DNA of 64,000 bases from Porticoccaceae bacterium (GCA_902562425.1 CACETF010000002.1:161177-225176), one strand, 5' to 3'; counted from the first letter of the stretch, positions 25,721 to 35,479 are shown. Translations and numbers: made by a program. The notes: generated by a model from the letters alone, not told the origin.

Positions 25721-27828
25721 TATTCTTCAGTAATCTTATCTACATATCTAGCAATCCGAAACCCTAGATCAATTCGCGGATCGATTCCATGATCCCGATA
25801 TGTGAGCCGTAATTCTGATCTCGATCCCATAGCCCAGCTAGCACCTCTAATCACATGTTGGGTCCCTTCCTCGGGACCTCTAAAATCTATCAAGGGTTCC
25901 CCTCGGTGGGCTTGCAGATCGTAATAATCGTTTACCCACTCGGCTACGTTGCCACCAATGTTATAAAGCCCCTTATTGTTCGGGGCAAAGGTCCCTGTTG
26001 GAGCAGAAACTGGATACCCATCTGTATAGCTGATTAATTTAAATCGCACTAGTTTTGCAGCTGATGTATCAGCGTAGTTCCCAACCACTCGGTCAGGAGG
26101 AAAGCGGTCGTTTCCCCACGGATAAATTTGAGCAGAACCGCCAACACTAGTTCTTGCCGCCCACGACCACTCTGCCTCGGTCGGAAGACGGTAGCCATTT
26201 GATGACCAGTCTGTGCCAGCAAACTCTATTTGGCACTCGATGTTCCCATTTAAGTCACAACCATAAATATAGAATGGTGAAAGCCCATCTTGTTTACTGA
26301 GCCAGTTACAAAATCTTATGGCGTCTACCCAAGAAACATTGACTACGGGTTGTTCCTCCATATCAAGGGTCCTCCCGGAAATAGCCGATGAGCTGTGGGT
26401 TGTTTTCCACATGCGAAATTGTCGATTTGAGACTTCGGTTTCCCCGATGTAAAAAGGTCTTTGGAGTGCTACAGACCGTTCAATTTCATTTGCTCGTCGT
26501 CCGGGTTGTCTGCGGGATGCTCCCATGAAGAACGGAGCTTTAGGCCGCATTAATAGTAACTTTATGTCGCCAACCGTCTTTATTCGATTGGGACGTGTTG
26601 ACCAATATGCTGCTTCCTCTGTAAGGAGGGTGACTGAAAGCGCTTGCTGCTGTGAAGGTTGCGGTAATACTTTAAATGTTTCAGTTCGATATCCTTCCTG
26701 CTCTACTCTGAGCTCATGTTGCCTTGATGGTAACCGAAGTGTTTGCGATCCGGTTTTCGAAAACTTGTTGTCAACGTATACCTTTGCTCCTTCGGGGGAT
26801 ATAGAAAGTGCAATTTCTCCGATGTCCTCTTGCAAGGTTAACTGCAACTCCAGTACTTGATCGGAGGCAACAGTGAACCTGTAGGGTTTTTTGATATATC
26901 CCTCCATCATCACGTCGATTTTGTGTTTTTGCTCGGGACGTACTGGAATCTTGAGTGGCGTAATTCCCTGAAAATTACCATTGAGCATGACACTTGCGCC
27001 ATTGGGGAGAGTTTCCAGCTGCAGATATCCGTCCGCTGTGACTAGGAAAACTGGCGGGTATACCTGGGTTTCTCCAGCAGGGACACTTAACGTGTCCGAC
27101 CAATCATTAAATCCGCTTTTTTTGAGTAATACGGAACTACCTGACTGTAAAACCTCAGCACTGATGGGCGTATTACCTACAAATTTATCATCCACCCAAA
27201 GCTTGGCGGCACTCGGCACAGATTCAATTTTCAGAGTTCCCCAGCCGGGTTGCAGCTCAACCGATAGGGTTTGTGTTTCACCTAGACCGATAATGTCAAC
27301 GTCATATTTTGAATCCAGGTACCTCGTTTTGGAAAGGACGATTTGATGAGTGCCTTTTCTCAATTCTTTGATTACTCCGGGTAGGATGGCGCCAGATGGC
27401 GCACCATCTACCCGAGCAGTTAATTCCGTCAATGTTGATTCAACTTGTAATTGTCCCGGAAGGGGTTCTAGCACCACTTTCAATTGTTGTTCGTTATTTG
27501 ATGATACTTCAAGGTCCATATCGTATGGTTTGTAACCTTGGGCAGTGACCCCTACCTCATATTTTCCTGGGAGTAAGAGATAATTTGATCCGATTCTAAA
27601 CGATATGCCTGACAACTCGATCCGGCTGTCTGAGGGTGTGGTGGTAATGATTACCGGACTTGCTGATGCAAGGTAGAGCATCACAAGTGAGCCTGCTGCG
27701 AGGGTAATAGCTAGGACCCATAAACCTATAGAAATTTTACCCCTATGTCTTCTAGCCTCACCATCCAAAGGTAAAAATTTTGTGGGCTTAAGGTTTTCCT
27801 CCACTACTTCCCGATCTATTGAGTCCAT
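25720..27828 (-). CDS. Membrane-anchored multi-PEGA protein with FGE/sulfatase-modifying-factor domain
   Basis: 702 residues. A cytoplasmic N-terminus and one membrane helix (about 33-55) lead to a tandem array of about five PEGA-type beta domains (57-400). These have recurring units such as LPGKYEVGVTAQGYKPYD, WVDDKFVGNTPISAEV, MLNGNFQGITPLKIPV and YVDNKFS. A formylglycine-generating-enzyme fold follows (about 425-695) with TEVSNRQFRMW, YRLPTEAEWSWAART, NIGGNVAEWVNDYYD, VIRGASW and LGFRIAR. In many such proteins the FGE fold is a binding module and not an oxidase. PEGA repeats are common in surface and envelope proteins. It is the largest member of the directon and an obvious candidate for the periplasmic contact arm. 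Confidence 0.85.
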   Translation of the reverse strand: MDSIDREVVEENLKPTKFLPLDGEARRHRGKISIGLWVLAITLAAGSLVMLYLASASPVIITTTPSDSRIELSGISFRIGSNYLLLPGKYEVGVTAQGYKPYDMDLEVSSNNEQQLKVVLEPLPGQLQVESTLTELTARVDGAPSGAILPGVIKELRKGTHQIVLSKTRYLDSKYDVDIIGLGETQTLSVELQPGWGTLKIESVPSAAKLWVDDKFVGNTPISAEVLQSGSSVLLKKSGFNDWSDTLSVPAGETQVYPPVFLVTADGYLQLETLPNGASVMLNGNFQGITPLKIPVRPEQKHKIDVMMEGYIKKPYRFTVASDQVLELQLTLQEDIGEIALSISPEGAKVYVDNKFSKTGSQTLRLPSRQHELRVEQEGYRTETFKVLPQPSQQQALSVTLLTEEAAYWSTRPNRIKTVGDIKLLLMRPKAPFFMGASRRQPGRRANEIERSVALQRPFYIGETEVSNRQFRMWKTTHSSSAISGRTLDMEEQPVVNVSWVDAIRFCNWLSKQDGLSPFYIYGCDLNGNIECQIEFAGTDWSSNGYRLPTEAEWSWAARTSVGGSAQIYPWGNDRFPPDRVVGNYADTSAAKLVRFKLISYTDGYPVSAPTGTFAPNNKGLYNIGGNVAEWVNDYYDLQAHRGEPLIDFRGPEEGTQHVIRGASWAMGSRSELRLTYRDHGIDPRIDLGFRIARYVDKITEE

Positions 27829-27908
27829 ATCCTCGCCTAAGCTGCAATGATTGCTGATGATTTTTGGTCTACTTCATGTAAAGTCCGCGGAGCATCGCAT
27901 CACTGGAT

Positions 27909-29309
27909 TTATATTGTTTCACTACAACGAACATCAATAGGCACATTATTTGAGCCGATGTCGACCGTAAATTCTATTAAAACGTCTCGAAATCCGGTCC
28001 GGGCACCAAGGATGCTATATTTTCCAGGACGCAAAGACACTGTTTTACGCGCAAAAACCCCAAGATGTGATACGCGAAGAAGGGTCACCTCAGTTTGACC
28101 GTCTGATTGAAGGATAACCTCAGTGGCGGTTTGTGATTGCTCAAGTAATTTCTCTAGATCTCTAATTTGACGTGATAACTTGGATGTCTCAACGTCGTTA
28201 GATGCGATTCCAAGTAGATTGTCTAGTAAAACTTTCGCTTCTTTGTAGGTCTTTTTATCAGCCAAGGCCAGCGGAGTTGAGAGTATGGCGTCGGTTTGAC
28301 GATCCAAATCACTGCGAATTGAGGCATTAATCTTCTTGACTCTTGGTTGGACTAGGGTGCCGTCAAGTTGGATTAGGTCGTTGTAGACTTGCAACGCTTG
28401 GGCCCACTTCTCGTCCAATTCCAGCTTGCTGGCTCGTTCCATTTTCTTTGTTATTTCAAATTGTTGTTTTCGCGTCTCAAGTTGCAGCAACGCCTTATCG
28501 ACGGATATTTTGCTTTTGTCCAATGTCTTAGCTGATATAAATGCATTCCTAGCGCTTTGAAACTGATTTTTTTCGAGTTTATCCCATCCAAGGCTCATGA
28601 GTGATTGAAAATCTCGATCCAAAAGTGTTTTGGTTACCTTTTTAAGCGCTGTTTTAGCTGGCAAGAAATTATCATCGAGTGCTAATGCTAATTGGTATTG
28701 GCGCTTGGCCAAGTCCAACTCACCAGAATTCTGATGTGCAGTTGCGTCCCGGAAGTGCATAAGGACCTTCGGCAGTGATTCGCTCCTCCCCAAGAGCAAG
28801 GTGGCCTGAGGATTTTCAGGTGCTATTTTGATAGCAGTTTGGGCATATTCTTGGGCCTTATACACGTCTCCTTGAAGGATACTTTTCAATCCACTTTTTA
28901 TGCTAGCTTCGAGCGTGGCTCCGGCGGAGCTCTCCAGCGCTCTGAGTTTTTCAAGTGCGAGAATATACTGAGCGATTGCTTGTTGATACTTGGTGTCCAA
29001 GTACAATTGGTCACCAATTTCAATTAAGTTAAGTGACTCCAAGAAATTAAATTGCCCCCATTTTCTGACTCCGCGTGCATCTAATGAGTCCCTCATTGTG
29101 ATTATTTGAGCCAGTAACTCTTGCGAAGTAAGGCGATACTTTTGTTTTTCTGCTAACTGAGAGGGAGTTAGCTTCGGTACTTGTGGGTTGCTTTCAATTG
29201 GATTTTCTTTAATCGTAAATAATGGGTCATCTATCACTTTTGGGAGTACAAAAGCTATGGTTACCGAAATAGACATAAGCATTAGGAGTGTTATCTGTTT
29301 TTTATTCAT
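27909..29309 (-). CDS. TPR-repeat protein with N-terminal membrane anchor
   Basis: 466 residues. An N-terminal hydrophobic helix (about 7-25) is followed by tetratricopeptide-like helical repeats across 70-350 (for example YQQAIAQYILALEKLRAL, ELDLAKRQYQLALALDD, FQSARNAFISAKTLDKS). The C-terminal 80 residues form a beta-rich domain with SLRPGKYSILGARTGFRDV, itself PEGA-like. This PEGA-like end mirrors the PEGA array of the next gene. Its ATG overlaps the stop of the previous gene by 8 bp. It is expected to be a periplasmic scaffold. Confidence 0.75.
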   Translation of the reverse strand: MNKKQITLLMLMSISVTIAFVLPKVIDDPLFTIKENPIESNPQVPKLTPSQLAEKQKYRLTSQELLAQIITMRDSLDARGVRKWGQFNFLESLNLIEIGDQLYLDTKYQQAIAQYILALEKLRALESSAGATLEASIKSGLKSILQGDVYKAQEYAQTAIKIAPENPQATLLLGRSESLPKVLMHFRDATAHQNSGELDLAKRQYQLALALDDNFLPAKTALKKVTKTLLDRDFQSLMSLGWDKLEKNQFQSARNAFISAKTLDKSKISVDKALLQLETRKQQFEITKKMERASKLELDEKWAQALQVYNDLIQLDGTLVQPRVKKINASIRSDLDRQTDAILSTPLALADKKTYKEAKVLLDNLLGIASNDVETSKLSRQIRDLEKLLEQSQTATEVILQSDGQTEVTLLRVSHLGVFARKTVSLRPGKYSILGARTGFRDVLIEFTVDIGSNNVPIDVRCSETI

Positions 29310-30516
29310 TTTCCGGCGGTATTCGCTCCTCTGCGTAGATCTGTAGCAACAAGGCCTGCCATTGTTGGTACTTAGCCTGCACGTTACCAGAGAGGGTTAC
29401 GGTTCGGTCTTCGAGTTCGATTATCTCAGGGGCCAGCGCTGTTTCGAGACCGGAACCCATTTCAGCCACCGACTCATTGTAACTCGCCGCCCTTTGTTTT
29501 TTTTCAAGACCCGATTTCACCAATAGGCCACCCGCCCCCGCTGTCGTGGTACTAGCAAGGCGGCCCGCGCTGGAGTCACTCTCAAGACGACCGTAGATCC
29601 CTGCCACGATGGTTCCAATTCCCGCTATTATGCGTTGGTTCCCCTGTTTTTCTAGTTGCCTTGCTTTCACAACCGAGTCATAAGATGCTCGTCTGAAGTC
29701 CTGATAGGGTAAGTGCATTTGCCTCGAAAAACCGTCGTAGAATTCTTGCATCCGGTCAATATAAAGGTAATCTCGGTCTCTAATCCGGCGCACTCTCTCT
29801 AGGAGTGGATCCGCGTCTGCCGGCAGACGAACTATTTTAATTTTGCCTTCTTTGTCTGTCTGTGTGTATTGGTTGAAGGCCTCTGGGGAGAACCGTTGAG
29901 CAAAACGCATTTCCGACAATCTACGAAGCTCTAACGCGCGCTTCACGCCATACCTTTCATATTGTTGAAGGAGCTCGTTCGCTATGCTGATATACACGTT
30001 TTGAAATGGGTCGCCGGCGTTCTTTCTCCTCCTGTCATATGCATATTTTCCGACGGTGGTTCGATATTTTTTGGTAAACCATGTGAGTCCACCGCTGTCT
30101 CTCGCGACTATATCCATCGCCAAGGTTTCACCGTCCGATTGCAAAATAGTCCCTTCAATGTATAAATCCATTATTGCGTCACCGTCAGGGATAACTCGAA
30201 CAGGGCCCCAAGCACCGCTCTTTTCCAGTACCCTAAGAAGTTGTGTTGCAAAATATACCGACTCTGCCAAACGGACTTCGGGAAAGACTGTGTCATCCTC
30301 ATCAGTTAGATCGAGACCGTCATCGAAGGCAACGATACCCACATCTAGCAGCGCTTTTACCGGAACTGATATTGTCGGCGAAAGCAAAGTGATTGGAGTT
30401 GAAGAGGTGATCTTATCGATAGCCGCATGTGAGGGTGCGGACATGAAAAGGATGATAGTAATTACCAAAACTGTAATGTAAGTTTCTTTCTTGGTCGGAA
30501 AAATATAGTTGTTCAT
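29302..30516 (-). CDS. Exported 404-residue protein of unknown function
   Basis: A signal peptide ends near SHAA (about residue 32). The mature domain begins LLDVGIVAFDDGLD, a strand/loop pattern often seen in proteins that bind or resemble outer-membrane CsgG-like folds. It continues with ESVYFATQLLRVLEKSGAWGPVRV and a glycine-rich IIAGIGTIVAGI segment near 290-300. No known family can be assigned. It is co-directional and overlapping with the TPR gene. ATG 30516 has no strong ribosome-binding site. Confidence 0.65.
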   Translation of the reverse strand: MNNYIFPTKKETYITVLVITIILFMSAPSHAAIDKITSSTPITLLSPTISVPVKALLDVGIVAFDDGLDLTDEDDTVFPEVRLAESVYFATQLLRVLEKSGAWGPVRVIPDGDAIMDLYIEGTILQSDGETLAMDIVARDSGGLTWFTKKYRTTVGKYAYDRRRKNAGDPFQNVYISIANELLQQYERYGVKRALELRRLSEMRFAQRFSPEAFNQYTQTDKEGKIKIVRLPADADPLLERVRRIRDRDYLYIDRMQEFYDGFSRQMHLPYQDFRRASYDSVVKARQLEKQGNQRIIAGIGTIVAGIYGRLESDSSAGRLASTTTAGAGGLLVKSGLEKKQRAASYNESVAEMGSGLETALAPEIIELEDRTVTLSGNVQAKYQQWQALLLQIYAEERIPPENE

Positions 30517-30525
30517 AATTTATAT

Positions 30526-31212
30526 TTATCCTTTAGCGCGGCGGTACTCTTCCCATAATTTTTCACGAAGAATCGGGTCAGTCTCTCGAGACGCAGCTTC
30601 CCTTATTTGTCTTTCTACAATGTCATCACCTTGCCCTTCGCCAATATCGTCAGGAATCGGGATAGTTGTAGCGTTGCCGGAATCTTTACTTCTGGATGAC
30701 ATTGATTCTCCGTCTCCCGAAGATTTGGTCTCACTTGCTCCTTGGTCTGCGCGTGCCGCGACTGGATTTCCGTTCTCCTCAAGTTCCTCATACAACGGCT
30801 GATCTGAGTCAGCTGCCAAAGTTCTGCCGCCCATCGGGTCAAGCACATCTATGCCGGACTCCCCATCAGAACCGCCAACACGACTGTCAAAGTCTTCTAA
30901 CGAGTTTTCGAGGTTTGACTCCAGCTCCTCTAAAGAGGGCCCCTCACCATTGTCAACAGGGCCGCCTGAAGCTGATCTATCTGAACTAGTCGTAGACGAC
31001 CCAGTGGGAATGGAAACCCCTCCGGGAATACTTACGCTGCCAGCCGGAACATTAATGGTTGCTCCTCCGGAAGACGAGCTTGAGCTGGGAGGGATTGGGA
31101 CAACAGAACTACAGGCAAGTAAATTAAAGCATAAAAAGATTCCCCCTGTGGAGTATATGGACCGAAGGAATTTTTGAAACATTGGTTTAAAATTTAAAAA
31201 GGGTTTATTCAT
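30526..31212 (-). CDS. Low-complexity lipoprotein
   Basis: 228 residues with lipobox LLACSS (Cys at about residue 34) followed by a Ser/Gly/Pro-rich linker (VPIPPSSSSSSGG and IPGGVSIPTGSST), then a long acidic, probably disordered region. It ends in a charged helix with REAASRETDPILREKLWEEY. AGAGG precedes ATG 31212. The composition suggests a flexible tether from the outer membrane. No family recognised. Confidence 0.7.
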   Translation of the reverse strand: MNKPFLNFKPMFQKFLRSIYSTGGIFLCFNLLACSSVVPIPPSSSSSSGGATINVPAGSVSIPGGVSIPTGSSTTSSDRSASGGPVDNGEGPSLEELESNLENSLEDFDSRVGGSDGESGIDVLDPMGGRTLAADSDQPLYEELEENGNPVAARADQGASETKSSGDGESMSSRSKDSGNATTIPIPDDIGEGQGDDIVERQIREAASRETDPILREKLWEEYRRAKG

Positions 31213-31245
31213 GATTTACCTCTTACCATAAAGGGTGGCTCAAGA

Positions 31246-32478
31246 CTAATTACCAATACCCGATCGTGCCAGAAATATTTTATAAGGAGACTCCTCTGGG
31301 TTACCCTCATTTAGACGAGGTCTGTATCGACTTTTTTGGATAGATCGACGTATCGACCGCATTTCTTCTTCAGATAAGTCTTCAGGAGGATCTATAAATT
31401 GAATGTCTCTTGCTCGCCCTCTTTTTGTGATGAGTGCAGAAACTTCTACTATCTTGCGAGGTTTATCTTGGTTGTTTTCCGGGAGATTGAACTCAATTTT
31501 CTGTGGCTTGGAAAAAAAAATTGATTGCACATCTTCAGACACACCCTCATCCAAAAGTGTTTCAAATGCGAGGCCGTATGCTTTGATGGCCGCATGGCTT
31601 TGACCAAAAACAAGATACCAATCGGCTAACTGAGCGATGGCATTCGCCTGGCTTATGAGGTCTGATTCAGGTTGATTAGAGAGGGATTCAACTCTGCTGA
31701 TTAAGGCTGCTTTCCCACGCCGATAATATGTTAACCCTGCGGCAGAGCGACTCGTGGTTGGTGCACTGGAGTTTGTAGTTATTTCAAAAGTTGCCTCGGT
31801 TGGTAATCCATACTCATTTACATGAGTAGCCACGAGGTATTGCACCGCTGCAAGTTTTTGATAGTAGATGGGTGTCTTTGGATCTTCCATAGGAACACTT
31901 CTTTTCATTAACCTCGACATTCGTTGTGATACGATGTCGGCAGCGACAATGTAGTTAAGACCACCTTGGCTGGGATTGGCTCTGTATTTAGCTAGCTGCC
32001 AGTTAAGAATATTATCCAGTATTTCTAGTATGCGGGGATCAGAATCTCCATAATTGTTTTTTCCGAGCAGGTATATTGAATCCATCGCTTTTTGAGCAGA
32101 TTCTGCATCTCCTGCAATGGTGTCTAGGTCAGCGAGCAAAAAAAGATAAGGTGTTTGAGAGATGCTGTGTAATCCGAAATTAACTCGCTCAATTTGCATA
32201 CCTCGCTTTAGGGCTCGTTGTGCATCTGTATAGTTTTCATCGTTCATTAATGCCCTCCCCAGCCCCATATATAGTTCCGATAACTGAATTGAGAACGCAT
32301 TACTATTGGCCTCAGCGCGTTCTATGGCGTCTTGATAATCTCGGAGAGCCCCCTCAGCACTCATCGCTGTGATTAATTTCGGTGACAGAGCCATCACTGT
32401 GCCGAGTACCATTATGCTAAAATACCTCCCAGAAGATTGTTTTAGCTTACTTGGGCAGAGGTCGAATAGACGAGGCAT
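31246..32478 (-). CDS. Exported TPR protein with TonB-C-like C-terminus
   Basis: 410 residues and the first gene of the 14-gene directon. A hydrophobic segment near 20-38 could be a signal or anchor. Helical TPR-like repeats follow (LYMGLGRALMNDENYTDAQR, YLFLLADLDTIAGDAESAQK, LADWYLVFGQSHAAIKAYGL). The last 80 residues, with VSALITKRGRARDIQFIDPP and SIQKSRYRPRLNEG, follow the TonB C-terminal strand-helix-strand plan. The 280 bp upstream separate it from a divergent aminotransferase gene and must hold the operon promoter, which I could not pin down. Confidence 0.7.
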   Translation of the reverse strand: MPRLFDLCPSKLKQSSGRYFSIMVLGTVMALSPKLITAMSAEGALRDYQDAIERAEANSNAFSIQLSELYMGLGRALMNDENYTDAQRALKRGMQIERVNFGLHSISQTPYLFLLADLDTIAGDAESAQKAMDSIYLLGKNNYGDSDPRILEILDNILNWQLAKYRANPSQGGLNYIVAADIVSQRMSRLMKRSVPMEDPKTPIYYQKLAAVQYLVATHVNEYGLPTEATFEITTNSSAPTTSRSAAGLTYYRRGKAALISRVESLSNQPESDLISQANAIAQLADWYLVFGQSHAAIKAYGLAFETLLDEGVSEDVQSIFFSKPQKIEFNLPENNQDKPRKIVEVSALITKRGRARDIQFIDPPEDLSEEEMRSIRRSIQKSRYRPRLNEGNPEESPYKIFLARSGIGN

Positions 32479-32757
32479 TTGATGGACCCTCTGTATGATT
32501 TGCTGTTAGTGCGCCGTTAGGTAATTTTACACGTAAACTATGGAGGAACATAGAATTTTGTCGGTTCCCACTTGCTTGATTACCAAATTAATATAAGATT
32601 CCAGTTTTGATTAAAACAACAAACATTTTTGCAACTTACTTTAATACGAATATCTATCTTTTTTTGGTTTTTAAATGGCGCAAATAAGATTTAGTGTCCG
32701 CGATCAGCCTTAGATCTTTCATTGCCAACCAAATTCTGCAGTAAAAAGGAGAGTGGT

Positions 32758-33873
32758 TTGAACATAAATTCATTCATCCCCCCAAGAAGGACTCTTATGG
32801 GACCTGGGCCATCTGATGTAAGTGATCGTGTCCTTAGCGCTATGGCTCGGCCGACCATAGGGCACTTAGATCCGTCATTCATAGAAATGATGGATGAGAT
32901 AAAAACACTTTTGCAGTATGTCTTTCAGACTAATAATCAGCTTACATTTGCAGTATCTGCGCCGGGTTCGGCGGGGATGGAATGCTGTTTCGCAAATCTG
33001 ATTGAGCCCGGTGATGAGGTTATTGTCTGTCAAAATGGAGTTTTTGGAGGACGGATGCGTGAGAATGTGGAGCGTTGTGGTGGCTCGGCAATCATGGTTC
33101 AAGACGAGTGGGGAAGTGCTGTTGATCCGACAAAACTCGAAGAAGCCTTAAAGCAAAATCCTAATGCTGTGATCGTGGCATTTGTTCATGCAGAAACTTC
33201 TACGGGGGTTCAATCTGATGCGAAATCTTTGGTTCGATTGGCTCATGAGTTTGACTGTATTACGATTGTTGATACTGTAACTTCGTTATCGGGGACACCT
33301 CTATTTGTGGACGACTGGGAAATCGATGCGATTTACTCGGGGTCCCAAAAGTGCTTATCGGCCCCACCTGGACTGTCTCCGGTAAGCTTTAATGAGCGCG
33401 CCGCTAAAAAGATCCGCACCCGACAGACCAAAGTTAAGAGTTGGTTCCTAGATTTGAATTTGGTAATGAACTATTGGGGGGGAGAGGGCAAGAGAGCATA
33501 CCATCACACTGCACCGGTAAATTGTTTGTATGGGTTGCATGAGTCTCTTGTTATGGTTCAAGAGGAAGGGCTGGAGGCCGCTTGGAAGCGTCACAGAGAT
33601 AATCATCTTCGACTCTATGATGGCCTTGACGCTATGGGGATAGAATTCGTTGTAAACAAGGCGGATCGACTACCTCAATTAAATGCAGTGTCAATTCCAA
33701 ATGGGGTTGACGATATGGCAATTCGTAGCCGTTTGCTCGAAGAATTTAATCTAGAAATTGGTGCTGGATTAGGTACTTTAGCTGGCAAGGTTTGGCGTAT
33801 CGGGCTCATGGGACACGCGAGCACCCCTGAGAATGTTGATTTTTGTATCAGCTCGTTGCGTTCGGTTTTATGA
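32758..33873 (+). CDS. Class V aminotransferase (alanine/serine-glyoxylate type)
   Basis: A 371-residue PLP enzyme of the AGXT/serine-pyruvate family. Signatures are the opening MGPGPSDVSDRVL, SAPGSAGMECCFANLIEPGD, HAETSTGV, IVDTVTSLSG (PLP Asp), YSGSQKCLSAPPGLSPV (PLP Lys) and YHHTAPVN. I choose TTG 32758 because AAGGAGAG lies at ideal spacing; an upstream ATG (32722) in frame has no such site. Likely substrates are glyoxylate with alanine or serine, but substrate cannot be fixed from sequence. It is monocistronic and divergent from the large directon. Confidence 0.88.
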   Translation: MNINSFIPPRRTLMGPGPSDVSDRVLSAMARPTIGHLDPSFIEMMDEIKTLLQYVFQTNNQLTFAVSAPGSAGMECCFANLIEPGDEVIVCQNGVFGGRMRENVERCGGSAIMVQDEWGSAVDPTKLEEALKQNPNAVIVAFVHAETSTGVQSDAKSLVRLAHEFDCITIVDTVTSLSGTPLFVDDWEIDAIYSGSQKCLSAPPGLSPVSFNERAAKKIRTRQTKVKSWFLDLNLVMNYWGGEGKRAYHHTAPVNCLYGLHESLVMVQEEGLEAAWKRHRDNHLRLYDGLDAMGIEFVVNKADRLPQLNAVSIPNGVDDMAIRSRLLEEFNLEIGAGLGTLAGKVWRIGLMGHASTPENVDFCISSLRSVL

Positions 33874-33893
33874 AGTTGCTTCTACCTTATTGT

Positions 33894-34910
33894 CTAATTA
33901 ACGTCATAATGATAGATAAAATCCAAGATAACTCGACCAACTTGACTCAAGCTGCGTGACCTACAAAATTTGATTGTGTCTTCAGTGGTGTGCCAAGTCT
34001 TTGGAAATGGGAAATGGATGAGATTTACGACGGGAATTCCCACCTGTAGAAATGGAATGTGATCATCAATAACCGCCCCTCCTATTACATTTTTAAAAAC
34101 TTCCGCATCTTGTCGCTCAGCGCTCTCCCACACTCGAGCAAGGACCTCTGGCGCGCTCACAGATGAGTAGTACTCTCGGGGTATACGCAAGTCTCTGTCA
34201 CAAACCATGTCAATAATAATACCTGCGGTGGGTCGATATTTCGGATTTTCTTTTACGAACTTACTTGAACCTATGGCATATTTATTGTTGCCAACATTAC
34301 CTAGGTCTTCAAGATCAAAAAAAATAAGATCAACATTCACGCTGGGCGGCTTACTATGGAGGTGTTTTGCCACCTCGATCAGCACTGCGACACCTGACGC
34401 GCCATCATTGGCGCCTAATACTGGCATATTCCGCTTAGTAATATCCGTTTCTTGATCAGCGATCGAGCGAGTATCCCAATGAGTACCAATCATAATAAGT
34501 GTATTTGAATTTTTTTTCTCTACTCGACTACTTACCCATAAATTGGTGCCATTGAGCGCATTTGCATCGAACTCATGGAGTTGTATACTCATTGAGGGCG
34601 GTATTTGGGAGCGAATATAAGATAACGTTAATAGCTTTGCTTGTGGGTGCTCTGGTGATCGTGGGCCAAAGCTTGTAAGGTTTTCGATGTGTCGCATCGC
34701 AATCTGCCCATCGAAGTCAATGACCGCACTAAGCGATCTTTTCAAGTCAGTTTTATGCTTGTTGGTGTGGCCTTTCTCAAGCGGGGTTCTTTCTCGAAAT
34801 TGTTTCTTGGTTGGGGTTAATTCGGCAGTGCTGCCCACTAAATTGTCAGAACTATTTAAAAAAATTGAAAAGGCGATAAATAAGGAGATTTTCCTAAGAA
34901 AAAAAAACAT
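33894..34910 (-). CDS. Exported M28-family peptidase/glutaminyl cyclase-like protein
   Basis: 338 residues with a signal peptide (about 1-28). Zinc-site motifs of the M28/glutaminyl-cyclase fold are present: GTHWDTR, GANDGASGVAVLIEVA, FFDLEDLG, DMVCDRDLRIPREYYS, and DDHIPFLQVGIPVVNLIHFP with KTWHTTEDT near the end. The DDHIPFL and WHTTED pattern is closer to glutaminyl-peptide cyclotransferases than to aminopeptidases. It converges on the aminotransferase gene and follows a SPOR gene. Confidence 0.85.
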   Translation of the reverse strand: MFFFLRKISLFIAFSIFLNSSDNLVGSTAELTPTKKQFRERTPLEKGHTNKHKTDLKRSLSAVIDFDGQIAMRHIENLTSFGPRSPEHPQAKLLTLSYIRSQIPPSMSIQLHEFDANALNGTNLWVSSRVEKKNSNTLIMIGTHWDTRSIADQETDITKRNMPVLGANDGASGVAVLIEVAKHLHSKPPSVNVDLIFFDLEDLGNVGNNKYAIGSSKFVKENPKYRPTAGIIIDMVCDRDLRIPREYYSSVSAPEVLARVWESAERQDAEVFKNVIGGAVIDDHIPFLQVGIPVVNLIHFPFPKTWHTTEDTIKFCRSRSLSQVGRVILDFIYHYDVN

Positions 34911-34954
34911 TTCAATTCATCAATTCCTTAGCTGGATGGTACCCAACTTGCTTT

Positions 34955-35479
34955 TTACATAGACCTCTCTAGCAGGAAGCTATCAATCTGGTTTTGTGAT
35001 AATTTAGCTCTCGAGGCGGCAACCTTGGCTTTGCTCTTGAGGGGGCCGACAAGAACTCGGTGCCATCGCTCTCCAGAGCTGTTTGTAACTGCTTCAATTT
35101 TCGAATCAAAGTTGAGCAAGAGGAGTTCGATTCGATGATTTTCCGCATCATCAATAGACTGAAAAGAGCCCGCTTGAAGAAAGTAAGAGGGCTTTTTAAT
35201 TTGATCGGCCTCGATTTGGGAATCGGGAACTTCAATTTCAGCAGTTTTTAAGTCGTCATAAAAAGTGAATTTTAATTCCTGCAGTTTTTCGTTTTTGACA
35301 GAGGTTACAGCGTCATCTGCGATATCTACCATTCTTTGCACGCTGGGAATATAAGGCAAAGCAAAATAAGTAATAAAGGAGCCCAATGCTAAGCCTAATG
35401 CAAAAGATATTTTCCATGGAGCTTCAGCAGCCGATCCACTGCTGTTGCGTTTGATATTTTTAGTATTTTTACGCCCCAT
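34955..35479 (-). CDS. SPOR-domain protein (FtsN-like)
   Basis: 174 residues: short basic cytoplasmic tail, one membrane helix (about 25-43), a charged linker, and a C-terminal SPOR domain (about 98-172) with YFLQAGSFQSIDDAENHRIE and WHRVLVGPLKSKAKV. SPOR domains bind denuded septal glycan, and the position next to priA is that of ftsN in many gammaproteobacteria. It is shorter than E. coli FtsN (319), so I leave the symbol blank although this is the likely orthologue. Confidence 0.85.
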   Translation of the reverse strand: MGRKNTKNIKRNSSGSAAEAPWKISFALGLALGSFITYFALPYIPSVQRMVDIADDAVTSVKNEKLQELKFTFYDDLKTAEIEVPDSQIEADQIKKPSYFLQAGSFQSIDDAENHRIELLLLNFDSKIEAVTNSSGERWHRVLVGPLKSKAKVAASRAKLSQNQIDSFLLERSM

